DNA of 64,000 nucleotides, from contig JBNKJP010000044.1 in assembly GCA_050291245.1 (NCBI GenBank), forward strand, positions 1 through 64,000, in the 5' to 3' direction. Shown here piece after piece: positions 52,249 to 61,776 of this stretch. The DNA comes from Thiodiazotropha sp050291245. GTDB taxonomy: Bacteria > Pseudomonadota > Gammaproteobacteria > Chromatiales > Chromatiaceae. Both the position numbers and the translations under genes were made by a program. The first letter of the stretch is position 1, and every line of letters begins with the position of its first letter. The notes beneath the pieces were generated by a model. That model saw only the letters and a list, made by a program, of their open reading frames with translations. It was not told where the DNA came from and did not search any database.

Positions 52249-55200
52249 CTAGATGTCCTTGTTATCCCGTGGGTTGATGATATGGATATCCCGCTGCGGG
52301 AAGGGTATCGGGATGCCGTGTTTGGCGAATTTCCGGTACACCCCTTCATGCAGCGCGGTAATGGTCGCGATCCGGTTGTCCATGCTGCCGAGATAGGCGC
52401 GCAACAACAGGGTCAACGCGCTGTCGCCAAAGGCCTCGAAGGAGGCGGTGGGCTTGGGATCTTGCAAAACATTGTCGGTCTCTTCCGCGACCTCGACCAA
52501 CAGCTCCATGGCACGCTTGATATCCGTACCATAGCTCACCCCGACGGTGATGACTACCCGGTTGATCTTGTCGCTCAGGGTCCAGTTGACCACCCGCCCG
52601 GTGATGAACTCCTTGTTGGGAATCAGCATCTCCTGTTTGTCATAATTGGTGATGGTGGTGGCGCGGATGCGGATTCGGGATACCACACCGGTGGTGTTGT
52701 CGAGGGTCACTACGTCGCCTACCCGGATGGGACGTTCGAACAGCAGGATGATGCCGCTGATGAAATTCGCCACGATCTCCTGCAGACCGAAACCGAGTCC
52801 CACCCCAAGCGCGGCCACCAGCCATTGGATGCTGGACCACTGAAAGCCGATGGCGCTGAACGCCATGATCACGCCGATGCCAACGATCAGGTACTGCAAC
52901 ATGGTGGTGAGGGCATAGCGGGCGCCGGTTTCCAGGGGCAGACGTTGCAACAGGGTGATCTCGAGGATGCCCGGGAGGTTCTTGGCCGCGAGTACGGTGA
53001 CCACCAGGATCATCAATCCGATCGCCAGCTCACTCAGGGTGAGACGGCCCTCGGTGACGATTCCATCCACCAGGTAGTGAGTGGTAAAGGGGAGTTGTAC
53101 GTTACTGAAAAAATCCAGCGCCGGAAGCAGTTCGGCCCAGATCAGCCAGGTGCCGATCACGGAACCGAACAGGTAGCCGAAACGCACCAGTCGCTTGGCC
53201 TGTTCGCTCAGGGCGTTGAAGTCGATTTCCGGGATCTCCACCGAGATGGCGGAACCTTCATCGTCGCCGGTTTGCGTCGTCTCCTGTTCCCGTTCCCGCT
53301 GGGCACGGAGTTCTTCACGACGATGCAGGGCGTTCTCGTAGCGCAGGCGGCGTTCCGCGATGAACAGGTAACGCAGCAGAAGCTCTTTCAGAGTGAACAG
53401 TCCGAGGAAGAACCAGAAGGTCAGTTCGAAGCGCTCCAGAAGGCGCAGGGACAGGGTCAGGTAACCCATGATGCCGGCGACCAGAAGGGCGGAACCGATC
53501 AGCAGCAGGATCGGGAACCAGAGGAAGTGGGTCTGAATCAGCAGACCCTGGGCGCGGCTCTTCATCCAGCTCTGATAGAACAGGCTTTGCCGGTTGAGCA
53601 CCCGGTAAACAAACACCAGGGTGAGGATCAGCAGGCCGATCACACTCATTCGGTCGATCAGCTGAGACTGGGGACCGAGACTTTCACCCGAGGTCAGGAT
53701 GGCCAGAACGCGCAACGGGATAACGATCGGTATCAACCAGCGCAGCTCGTGGGCCAGGGAAGCGCAGATCGCGCTGTTCCACCTCAGATGGCGTATACCA
53801 ATCCCGTCCGGTTGACACACCTGGTAGAGGGTTAAGGCGCCCAGCAGTGTGGTGCCCACGGTGAGCAGTGCGGTGGTCAGGTAGGCGCTGATGGGGCTCA
53901 GTGTAGGCAGCGCCTGCAGCAGAAGACCCAGACCGATCATCAGACCGGGCAACAGGCCCACCTTTGCCAGGGTCAGTAACAGGGCATAGAAGGTCAGGCG
54001 AATCGAGTCGGTGTGGATTTTACGGGTGGCCCGGGTAAGCAGGGGGATCTGCGCCCTGATAGCGCGTCGTTTCCAGACCAGGACGATCGTAACCAACAGG
54101 ATGGCAACGGTGATGTCGGGGCGGTTTTTCATGGCCTGTATGAGGTCTACCAGGGTATCGCCCCAGGTGTCCGGGGAAACCAGCCAGAGCAGGCTCGCAC
54201 TGAGCTGATGCAGATCAAGCAGGTCAAAGGGCTCGCCACTGGGAATCCAGATCAACTGATCGTTGATGAAACCCACATAGGACTGGGAGACCTCGAGCAG
54301 CTGGCGTTCCGCCTGATCCAGGGCCGTGAGCTGGGAGATATAGCGCCCATAGACCTGTTGCAGTTCGTTGAGTGCCTCGCGCTGAGCGCCCATCAGATCG
54401 TAGCCGGTCTGCTTTAGGTGCGCGGCTTGTTGCGCGGGCATGCCCTTGCTCAGTTGCGGAATCTGTTGTTCCAGCTGTTCACTCAGGTGGCTCCAGTTCA
54501 GCAAGTTCTCCTCGATATCGATCTGCCGGTCGGTGGCCCGATTGATCTCTTTTCTGCGCTCGGCGGAGGAACGACTGTAGCTTTGCAGCGAAGGCAGCGC
54601 CTGACGCCGGCGGATGAGCATCTTCCCTATGGCCTTGCTGGTACCGACGAAATCGACGCGTTTCTTGATGTGTTCAAAATCCCCGCGAATCTGTTCCAAC
54701 TGGTTTTGGGTCGCGGAGAGTTTGTCCGCGACCTGTTTCTCCTCGATGACCCGGTTTTCCAGCTCGGTGCGGGTCCGGGCATTGTTCTGTGCAATCTCCT
54801 GGATCGGTTTGGGCAGGCTTTGGGTCTGTTGCTCAAGTCTTTCCGCCTCCTGTCGGGCCTGTTTGGCCTGGACCTCGCGCAGGTTGCCGGCTGCCGTGTT
54901 GAGACGGCCGAGTGACTGCTGCAGGGCATCGATGCGGGCCGTGCTGGCATCCCGCTGGGCCTGAGCGAGATTGGTCAGCAGGCTTTGATTGGCGAGACGC
55001 AGCTTGAGCAGTTCGATTTTCGATTCGTAGAGCTGTTTCTTGCTGTTTTGCAGCAGTTTCTGGGCCTTTTGAACGGGTTCCGGAACATTGCCGTCGTGCC
55101 CGTTCTCGCTGCCCAGTTTGTCGAGATTCCGGGAGTTGTCCGCGATGTCGGTGTTGATCTGCTGGCTTCCGGCCAGCAGACGGGCCAGATTGTCGAGCTG

Positions 55201-55671
55201 TTGTTTCTGTTCGGAACGGGCCCGGGCCAGATTGAGGTTTTCCTGACTGATCCGGCGTTCGAGTTGCTCCAGGGAGGACTGCTTGATAAACCGGTCGAGT
55301 GCTTCGTTCGGGGTCTCACGGGATGTTGCCTGTGCCGTGAGTTTCTTGATCTCTGCCGGGGCGTTATGGATTCTGCTCTTGAGGTCGTCCAGGTCTGACA
55401 GGATCGTGGTCCGCTGGCGTATCCAGTTGGTCGCCTGGTCGAGCAGGTCGAGGGCTTTGGTCTTTTGGTTTTCATCCAGGTTGTCGTTACTCTCCACTTC
55501 GTTCCTGGCGACTTCGATCTGCTCCTGATTGACAAAGCTGACCTCGGCTTTGGGTGTTTTTTTGTCTGCCAGGGTCGGTGTAGAGATTAACAACAGGCCG
55601 AGGCATGTTACCCAGCAGAACCACAGGCAGAGCTGCGCGTGAAATGGGGATCGGGGTTTGATGGGCGGCAT
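52249..55671 (-). CDS. Mechanosensitive channel, MscK/KefA-like
   Basis: A 1140-residue inner-membrane protein: signal peptide (ending TLADK), a long periplasmic coiled-coil region (about 40-480), about eleven membrane helices, and a C-terminal MscS domain (about 900-1110) with the pore-lining helix and GLQEIVANFISGIILLFERP. This is the build of E. coli MscK/KefA, which opens under membrane tension to release ions. The stop codon TAG lies in the CTAG end of a dispersed repeat. The cyclase-FHA gene is 17 bases upstream on the same strand. Confidence 0.88.
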   Translation of the reverse strand: MPPIKPRSPFHAQLCLWFCWVTCLGLLLISTPTLADKKTPKAEVSFVNQEQIEVARNEVESNDNLDENQKTKALDLLDQATNWIRQRTTILSDLDDLKSRIHNAPAEIKKLTAQATSRETPNEALDRFIKQSSLEQLERRISQENLNLARARSEQKQQLDNLARLLAGSQQINTDIADNSRNLDKLGSENGHDGNVPEPVQKAQKLLQNSKKQLYESKIELLKLRLANQSLLTNLAQAQRDASTARIDALQQSLGRLNTAAGNLREVQAKQARQEAERLEQQTQSLPKPIQEIAQNNARTRTELENRVIEEKQVADKLSATQNQLEQIRGDFEHIKKRVDFVGTSKAIGKMLIRRRQALPSLQSYSRSSAERRKEINRATDRQIDIEENLLNWSHLSEQLEQQIPQLSKGMPAQQAAHLKQTGYDLMGAQREALNELQQVYGRYISQLTALDQAERQLLEVSQSYVGFINDQLIWIPSGEPFDLLDLHQLSASLLWLVSPDTWGDTLVDLIQAMKNRPDITVAILLVTIVLVWKRRAIRAQIPLLTRATRKIHTDSIRLTFYALLLTLAKVGLLPGLMIGLGLLLQALPTLSPISAYLTTALLTVGTTLLGALTLYQVCQPDGIGIRHLRWNSAICASLAHELRWLIPIVIPLRVLAILTSGESLGPQSQLIDRMSVIGLLILTLVFVYRVLNRQSLFYQSWMKSRAQGLLIQTHFLWFPILLLIGSALLVAGIMGYLTLSLRLLERFELTFWFFLGLFTLKELLLRYLFIAERRLRYENALHRREELRAQREREQETTQTGDDEGSAISVEIPEIDFNALSEQAKRLVRFGYLFGSVIGTWLIWAELLPALDFFSNVQLPFTTHYLVDGIVTEGRLTLSELAIGLMILVVTVLAAKNLPGILEITLLQRLPLETGARYALTTMLQYLIVGIGVIMAFSAIGFQWSSIQWLVAALGVGLGFGLQEIVANFISGIILLFERPIRVGDVVTLDNTTGVVSRIRIRATTITNYDKQEMLIPNKEFITGRVVNWTLSDKINRVVITVGVSYGTDIKRAMELLVEVAEETDNVLQDPKPTASFEAFGDSALTLLLRAYLGSMDNRIATITALHEGVYRKFAKHGIPIPFPQRDIHIINPRDNKDI

Positions 55672-55688
55672 AAGGGGCGGGGCGGTTA

Positions 55689-56588
55689 TCAGTCGTGTTC
55701 CTGAAGATGATAGTGGATGATATGGCGGTTTTGCTCCGTGACCGGCTCTCCCAGGCCGATCATGCCCTGGCCCAGCAGCGGGATGCTTTCCCGGCGTATG
55801 TAGAGTGACTGTTGATTCCGCGGAACGATATAGGTTCCATTGGTGCTGATGTCCTTGAACATGAATTTGCCGCGATTGTATTCCAGGGTCGCGTGGGTAC
55901 GCGACGCGGAGGTGCCGCCGACGACCAGTTCATTACCCGCATCCCGGCCAATGTGGGTGATCCCGGGTATCGGCGCCAGGCGGTAGATTCTGCCGGCATA
56001 GTCGAGGATCAGGGTCTTTTGCCGCATGTTCTGGGTGATCGGGGCGGTATGCATGAATGTCACATCCTCCCGGCGCCACAGCAGATCGTAGATGACCAGG
56101 GTTTCAAGCTTTCCCTTCACCTGAACCTTGTCAAAACGCCGGGCCATCTGGCGCTGCTCAGGGGGCAGGGCCAGTATCACCTGTTCGGTGGTTATGATCT
56201 GGCGGGCCTTGGCGATGTCCGCTACCCGCGCGGCGATATTGATGGTGTCCCCATACATGCGACCCTCCTCCAGGATGGCCGGACCATAGTGCAGGCCGAT
56301 ACGGGCCGCCATGGGCATGCCCGATTGTTCAGCGTAGAGTTCCGCCCGTTCCTGAATGCGGCATGCGGCCTGTACCGCGGTACTGGGATCGTTGAACCGG
56401 CTCATGACTTCATCGCCGATGATCTCCACCACGAAGCCGCCGCAATCCTCGATGACCTGAGAGATGGCTGTCTCCATTTCGGTGATGAGTTTTTTTGCCA
56501 GGGTATCCCCGAGACTTTCGTACATGTGCGTACTGTCGACGATGTCGGCAAACATGACGGCATGGTTCTGGTTTTGCTGCGACGGCAT
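55689..56588 (-). CDS. Class III nucleotide cyclase with FHA domain
   Basis: A 299-residue cytoplasmic protein. The N-terminal cyclase domain (about 5-165) has MFADIVDST (two metal-binding Asp), EIIGDEVMSRF and ADIAKARQIITT segments, so it is likely a catalytically active adenylate/guanylate cyclase. The C-terminal FHA domain (about 205-285) has THIGRD, SRTHATL and DISTNGTYI, the phosphothreonine-binding motifs. It probably links phosphoprotein recognition to cyclic-nucleotide synthesis. It is followed by the MscK-like gene, 17 bases away, suggesting an osmotic or envelope signal. Confidence 0.85.
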   Translation of the reverse strand: MPSQQNQNHAVMFADIVDSTHMYESLGDTLAKKLITEMETAISQVIEDCGGFVVEIIGDEVMSRFNDPSTAVQAACRIQERAELYAEQSGMPMAARIGLHYGPAILEEGRMYGDTINIAARVADIAKARQIITTEQVILALPPEQRQMARRFDKVQVKGKLETLVIYDLLWRREDVTFMHTAPITQNMRQKTLILDYAGRIYRLAPIPGITHIGRDAGNELVVGGTSASRTHATLEYNRGKFMFKDISTNGTYIVPRNQQSLYIRRESIPLLGQGMIGLGEPVTEQNRHIIHYHLQEHD

Positions 56589-57046
56589 GATGGCGTTAAG
56601 TCTTGTCCTGCGGGTGAATCGGGGGTAGGTGTGCCTTCAGTATACGGGGTTACCCTTTTCGCTGTTGCGACAGCCACCCAAATCCTGATGGTGCGAAATA
56701 CGCTGTGGATGCAACGTCCGTTCGTGAAGCCAGGAAATTCGCACCGTCAGGCGGCCTCGATCCCGGCATGCGCCGGGATGACGGTGGTTTCTGGCTTAAG
56801 TTAAGTGCCATTACTCCTCAAGTGGTATGTCTGTCCCTGTTTTTTCGTTGTCCCTTTATAGAACGATAAGGGAAGGGCTTCAAGAACCGGAATTACCCCG
56901 CAATATCGACAACCCTACCCGATAGGGGGTGATCCAAGGGGTTGTTAGTGAATGAAATTGCGAACCATTGCGATCTGTCATTGCCATGATCTGATATGAT
57001 TGGGGTATTATTTATTCTTGAATCATAGCTGAAATCGATAGCCACA
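56589..57046. other. Intergenic region upstream of oxyR
   Basis: No gene. It contains a REP copy with its CTTAAGTTAAGTGCCATT extension (56759-56812) and the oxyR promoter. Upstream of oxyR, ATAGCTGAAATCGATAG (about 57026-57042) loosely resembles half an OxyR box, which would fit autoregulation but is weak evidence. Confidence 0.5.
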
Positions 57047-57964
57047 ATGAATTTGCGGGATTTGAAATACCTGATCGCCGTTGCTGAAACGGAACACTTC
57101 GGCCATGCCGCCGCCCAGTGTTTCGTCAGTCAGCCGACACTCAGTGGTCAGATCAAGAAGCTTGAGGAGGAGTTGGGGGTGGTGATCTTCGAGCGAACCA
57201 ACCGTTCGGTTTCGATCACTCCGATCGGCTCGGAGATCGTCAAGCATGCCAAATTGATCCTGGAACAGGCGGATGTGATCCGCCAACTGGCCCAGGCCCA
57301 GCGGGATCCCCTTGCGGGCGCCCTGCGGGTGGGGGCCATTCCCACGGTCAGTCCCTACCTGATTCCTCTGATCCTGATGCCCCTCAAGGCCCAGTATCCG
57401 CAGATGCGGCTGGTGCTCTCGGAGGAGATCACCGACATGCTCACCCGGCGTCTGCTGGATCACCAGATCGATGTGGCGATCCTCGCCACCGCGGTCAAGG
57501 AGCCGGAGCTGGAGGTCATGCCTCTGTTCGAAGAGCCGTTCTGGCTGGCCCATCCCCGGGATCATGAGCTCTACAACAAGGACGAGATCAGTCGCCGGGA
57601 TCTGAACCGGCTCGATCTGCTGCTGCTCGCTGACGGCCACTGTCTGACCGATCAGGTGATGGATGTCTGCCGGGTCAAGGAGGGGATGCTGGACAATGAG
57701 ATGGCCGATCTGCGCGCCGCGAGTCTCGAGACCCTGCTGCAACTGGTGGGTGCCGGATTCGGCTGTACCCTGGTGCCCGCCCTGGCGGTGCGCGGCGCCT
57801 GGACCACCGATTCGGGCATCATTGCGCGCAAGCTCGGTTTGAAGGATGCTTATCGCCGTGTTCAATTCGTTTATCGCAAGACCTTTCCGCGCAAACAGGC
57901 GATCGAGGCCCTGGCGGAGGTCATACGCAAGCAGTTGCCGAACACGGTCCGTCCACTGTCCTGA
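57047..57964 (+). CDS. oxyR: Hydrogen-peroxide-sensing LysR regulator OxyR
   Basis: A 305-residue LysR-type regulator. N-terminal helix-turn-helix (about 2-60) and a substrate-domain with Cys199 and Cys208 in GHCLTDQVMDVC, the exact spacing and numbering of the E. coli redox pair that forms a disulfide on oxidation. It should activate peroxide-defence genes. Just downstream lie a haem-oxygenase-like protein and a TrpD2-like protein, which may be regulated by it or by the same signal. Confidence 0.93.
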   Translation: MNLRDLKYLIAVAETEHFGHAAAQCFVSQPTLSGQIKKLEEELGVVIFERTNRSVSITPIGSEIVKHAKLILEQADVIRQLAQAQRDPLAGALRVGAIPTVSPYLIPLILMPLKAQYPQMRLVLSEEITDMLTRRLLDHQIDVAILATAVKEPELEVMPLFEEPFWLAHPRDHELYNKDEISRRDLNRLDLLLLADGHCLTDQVMDVCRVKEGMLDNEMADLRAASLETLLQLVGAGFGCTLVPALAVRGAWTTDSGIIARKLGLKDAYRRVQFVYRKTFPRKQAIEALAEVIRKQLPNTVRPLS

Positions 57965-58025
57965 TCCACGGATTCTTCACCGCAGGGAGCGTTTACCCAA
58001 CAGCCTGTTAACCTGGAGAGGTATT

Positions 58026-59276
58026 ATGTCCGAGGTTATGCACCACGAAACGCCACAACGTTTTTCCGATCTGCTGGAGGTCGGCGCCGATCAACAGGCG
58101 ACCCTGCTGCCCGGGGTGCATCCCCTGCCCAATCTGCTGTCGTTGGGCGCGGAAGGGGTGCTGGCGGCGTTTCGCGAGAGCCAGGTACGGGATTTCAGCA
58201 AAACCATCGGGGAGCTGGAGCAGCCGGGCAGTCCCCTGCACCGGGCGTTCGCCGAATTGCACGCCATTGCGGAGCAGGATCCCGACAATCCCCTCAATGG
58301 TTTGCGGATCTTTCAGCCCGGTGCCCTGCAGGCCCTGTTTCTCGATCTGCATGAACATGTGATGTCCCATCCGGTCTGGCGCCACCCCTGTTTCGTGCGG
58401 ATTTTCGAGGCGCGTTTCAACCAGGAGCAGCTGGTGCGTTTCGCCCTCAACTATTTTAATCAGGTGAAGAACACCCGCCAGTGCGTGGCCCTGGCCCAGG
58501 GGCGGTTTTCCGGATTTATCGATCTGCCCTACGGGTGCCTCAATGAACGCATCTCCGAAATGGTGCAGATCACTCTGGCGCAACTCCTGGCGGACGAATA
58601 CGGTGTCGGTACCCACAGCATCGAGTCCTATCCCGATCTGGCCAGCCTGCTGGGTTCCTCCACCCATATCGTGATGTACCGCCAGATCTTCGAGGGTCTG
58701 GGGGTGCCTTTCGAGAAGCAGGATGTGCCCATGCTCCATGAGGTGGCGGACAATGCCCTGGTGCAGCGCCTGCTTGCCGGGCACTCGGACTTCACCCTGC
58801 TGGAGTCCCTGGCTTCTGTGGGGCTGGGAATGGAGTGGGGGGTTCCGGAGTTCTTCAGTCTGCTGCTCGGTGGCATGATCCGCTGGGCCTGGCGGAACCA
58901 GGTACCCCTGACCCAGCATCATCTCATCGTCTTCATCGCCCATGTGCAGTACGATGTGCTGCATGCCATTTCGGTAATGCTGGCCACCAGCCTGCTCGGT
59001 CATGAGGCGCAATCCGTCGAGCAGATCAAGCAGGCCACCAACATGCTCATGTCGAGCCGCTACAACATGATGTCCGGGCTCTACCGGCACCTGTTTCAGG
59101 AGCCCTGTGACGATATCCGGCAGATCGGCCTGGATGACCGCTACCGGATCCATGACCGGCGCATCGAAGCGGCGCTGATCACCGCGCGCCAGCAGGTGGC
59201 GGATCATACGGTTGTCGATGTGGAGGGCTACCGGGCGGACACCCGGGTGCCTTTCGTGTTCAGCGATTCGGTATGA
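58026..59276 (+). CDS. Haem-oxygenase-like diiron (HDO/TenA-like) protein
   Basis: A 416-residue protein whose central region (about 140-390) is an all-helical haem-oxygenase-like fold of the Haem_oxygenas_2/iron-containing redox family. Helices include ARFNQEQLVRFALNYFNQVK and later QLLADEYGVGT and HHLIVFIAHVQYDVLH, the kind of sequences that hold Glu/His metal ligands. It lies 61 bases after oxyR on the same strand. The frame extends into oxyR (from 57846), but ATG 58026 with GGAGAG upstream is the real start. The reaction is unknown; an oxidase on a small molecule is likely. The stop TGA is inside a CTAG-type repeat core. Confidence 0.7.
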   Translation: MSEVMHHETPQRFSDLLEVGADQQATLLPGVHPLPNLLSLGAEGVLAAFRESQVRDFSKTIGELEQPGSPLHRAFAELHAIAEQDPDNPLNGLRIFQPGALQALFLDLHEHVMSHPVWRHPCFVRIFEARFNQEQLVRFALNYFNQVKNTRQCVALAQGRFSGFIDLPYGCLNERISEMVQITLAQLLADEYGVGTHSIESYPDLASLLGSSTHIVMYRQIFEGLGVPFEKQDVPMLHEVADNALVQRLLAGHSDFTLLESLASVGLGMEWGVPEFFSLLLGGMIRWAWRNQVPLTQHHLIVFIAHVQYDVLHAISVMLATSLLGHEAQSVEQIKQATNMLMSSRYNMMSGLYRHLFQEPCDDIRQIGLDDRYRIHDRRIEAALITARQQVADHTVVDVEGYRADTRVPFVFSDSV

Positions 59277-59309
59277 GACACTACACGAGATTTCCAGGAG
59301 TCATAGGTT

Positions 59310-60350
59310 ATGCATCATCCCAGCAGCCCGGCGGGTGAGATTTTTCAGAAACGCCTGATCGCCACCGCCAAGGGCCGTCACGGCGCCAAGGACATGAGTC
59401 GGGAAGAGGCCCGCGAGGCGCTGGGTTTTCTGATCAGCGCCGAGGCGCATCCGGCCCAGGTCGGTGCCTTTCTCACCGCCATGCGCTTTAAGGGCGCCCG
59501 GGTGGAAGAGATGAAGGGATTTCTCGACGCCATGGAGGCGAGTGCAACCCTGATCAGTCCCAAGGTGGAAGGGCTGCTCAACTGCAACGGACCCTACGAC
59601 GGGCGCAAGAACGCCCTGCATCTGGGGCTGGCGGCGGCCCTGGTCACCAGCGCGGCGGGGGTGCCTGTTGTCATGCACTCCAATACCGGTCTGCCACCCA
59701 AGTACGGGGTCACGACCGCCTGTGTTCTTGAGGCTTTGGGCATCCCGGCCTATCGGCAACCGAACCAGGTCGCCCGGGACATCGAGGAGAAGGGTTTCGG
59801 TCATCTTCATGCGAGCCGCTATCTGCATGGGGTGGAGCGGCTCAAGCCGATTCGCCAGACCCTGTTCTATCGCTCGTTCCTGCACGCCTGCGAGGTGATG
59901 CTGAACCCGGCCGGGGCGGCATTTTCCCTGATCGGCGCCGCCCATGTGGGGTTTCTGGAACGCTTCGCCACGGCCGCGGGTGAACGGGGCCAGCAGCGGG
60001 TCATGGCGGTACAGGGGGTGGATGGTTGCGACGAACTGCCTCTGCAGCCGATATCCGTGGCCGAATACCGGGATGGCGCCCTGTCCCGGTACACCCTGGA
60101 TCCGGAGACGTTCGGAATCCCCTGCCGGGAAACCCGTCCCTGCGAATCCTCGGAGGTTACCGCGCAGATTATTCGGGACGCGTTGCTCGAGGGTGACGAC
60201 ACCCATCAGGACGCCATCGTCTACAACGGGGCGGTGCGGCTCTATCTCAGTGGACGGGTGGAGGAGATTCCCCAGGGCATCGATCAGGCCCGGGAACTCA
60301 TCCGCTCACGCGCCGCAGGGGCGAAATTGCGTCAGCTTCAGCAGGGTTAG
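59310..60350 (+). CDS. TrpD2/YbiB-family phosphoribosyltransferase-like protein
   Basis: A 346-residue protein with the anthranilate phosphoribosyltransferase fold: an N-terminal helical domain (MSREEAREALGFLISAEAHP near 30-49) and an alpha/beta domain with CNGPYDGRKNALHLG near residues 92-106 in place of the PRPP loop. It matches the TrpD2/YbiB subgroup, which binds nucleic acid in E. coli and is not a Trp biosynthetic enzyme. It lies 33 bases after the haem-oxygenase-like gene on the same strand, so they are probably co-transcribed. Function in vivo is unknown. Confidence 0.75.
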   Translation: MHHPSSPAGEIFQKRLIATAKGRHGAKDMSREEAREALGFLISAEAHPAQVGAFLTAMRFKGARVEEMKGFLDAMEASATLISPKVEGLLNCNGPYDGRKNALHLGLAAALVTSAAGVPVVMHSNTGLPPKYGVTTACVLEALGIPAYRQPNQVARDIEEKGFGHLHASRYLHGVERLKPIRQTLFYRSFLHACEVMLNPAGAAFSLIGAAHVGFLERFATAAGERGQQRVMAVQGVDGCDELPLQPISVAEYRDGALSRYTLDPETFGIPCRETRPCESSEVTAQIIRDALLEGDDTHQDAIVYNGAVRLYLSGRVEEIPQGIDQARELIRSRAAGAKLRQLQQG

Positions 60351-60370
60351 TAGATCAGTCGCCGATAGTA

Positions 60371-60657
60371 GTTTTGAGTGTTGAGTTTTTAGTTTTGAGT
60401 GGATGAGTTCGCTGCGCTCACAGGTTTTTTTAGGCCCCCTCTCCCGCGAAGGAAGGGGTCGCAAAAGGCGGAAAGAATGAATTGCCCCGGTAAAACGTTC
60501 GATAAAAAGCACAAAATCGGTTGTATCTGTAACCAAAATCAGTTTGAGATGAGTCTCGGCATGCTTTTACAACACCCACCGAAGGGTGAAGGGGAGCCTA
60601 TAGCCCGTGAGCGCAGCGAACTCATCCACTCAAAACTCAAAACTTACAACTCAAAAC
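60371..60657. mobile_element. 287-bp MITE-like element with 51-bp inverted ends
   Basis: Arms 60371-60421 and 60607-60657 are inverted, near-identical 51-base sequences (core GAGTTCGCTGCGCTCAC) around a 185-base non-coding centre. One solo arm occurs at 8049-8095. It carries no gene, so it is non-autonomous; the mobilising enzyme is not visible. It lies just after the TrpD2-like gene. Confidence 0.75.
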
Positions 60658-60867
60658 TTTTCAAACCATTGCTCACACCCACCACTCTAAGGCGGAGCAT
60701 AGTAGGTAATCAGGTGAAAAATGCCCGCTTAACTGATGGGTGAAGCTCAGATTTGTTGATTCCACTGGGAAACCAATATCTTAACACTCTTCTCTCGCCA
60801 TGAACCCACAGATTCAGGTTATACTCTCCGCCCCGAATTTGACCCGATATCCAGGCAGTACCTGAGC

Positions 60868-61776
60868 ATGCACTATCTCTCGCTTCCCAACTGTCCGATT
60901 GAACAGGCCGATATCCTGATATTGCCGGTTCCCTATGAGCATACGGTGACCTACCAGGGGGGGACCCGACTGGGGCCGGAGGCGATCCTCAGCGCCAGTG
61001 AACAGCTCGAGTTCTATGAGGAGGACCGGCGCTGGTGCCCCAGTCGCTACCTGAAGTCTTCGGTGCTTCCCGCGGTGGATGTGATCACGGATCGGGAAGC
61101 GCTGTTTCATGAACGTCTGTTTCGCACCGTGGATGCGCTACCCCGTAGCAATCTGCTGATCGCCCTGGGTGGTGAACATTCGATCACCCCGGAAATGGTG
61201 TTTGCGCGCATGCCCGAGGGTGGGACGGTGGTGCAGATCGATGCCCATGCGGATCTCCGGCCCAGCTATCAGGACTCAATCTACAATCATGCCTGTCCCA
61301 TGTACCGGATCCGGGAGCGTGGTTATGAGTTGATCCAGATCGGCATCCGGTCGCTGCATGCCGATGAGGCCCGGCGCATGGCGGAGGATCCGGGGATTCG
61401 TGTGTTCTTCGATCGCCAACTGCAACAGCCTGGTCAGTGGGCGTCCCTGCTGAACGAGCTGGCCGGATTGACCGGACCGGTCTGGCTGACGATCGATATG
61501 GACGGTTTCGATCCCGGGCAGGTGCCGGGTGTGGGGACACCCCAGCCGGGCGGTCTCAGCTGGCACCAGGGATTGAACGTGTTGGAGGCCCTCACGGGCA
61601 ATCGAGGTATCCAACTCGCCGGGGTGGATATCCTGGAACTTGTGCCCGATGCCCATCGGGTATCCGACATGCTGGCGGCAAAACTGATGCAGAAATGTAT
61701 TTCGTACTGGGGCAAGGCTCAGGGGTTTGATCAGAGATCGCCGGAAGGCTCTCAAATCGGAGTGGATGATGAGTGA
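60868..61776 (+). CDS. speB: Agmatinase
   Basis: A 302-residue ureohydrolase with the manganese-binding motifs GGEHSITPE (about 109), DAHADLR (about 126) and DMDGFDPG (about 211). It hydrolyses agmatine to putrescine and urea. It overlaps speA by eight bases, and the enzyme encoded by speA makes its substrate. A promoter with TATACT (about 60818) lies upstream. Other ureohydrolases such as arginase are possible, but the speA context strongly supports agmatinase. Confidence 0.88.
   Translation: MHYLSLPNCPIEQADILILPVPYEHTVTYQGGTRLGPEAILSASEQLEFYEEDRRWCPSRYLKSSVLPAVDVITDREALFHERLFRTVDALPRSNLLIALGGEHSITPEMVFARMPEGGTVVQIDAHADLRPSYQDSIYNHACPMYRIRERGYELIQIGIRSLHADEARRMAEDPGIRVFFDRQLQQPGQWASLLNELAGLTGPVWLTIDMDGFDPGQVPGVGTPQPGGLSWHQGLNVLEALTGNRGIQLAGVDILELVPDAHRVSDMLAAKLMQKCISYWGKAQGFDQRSPEGSQIGVDDE

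Noticed and set aside
52282..53835. 517-codon frame opposite the MscK-like gene
   Set aside because: Gly/Gln/His-rich shadow frame of a strongly coding minus-strand gene.
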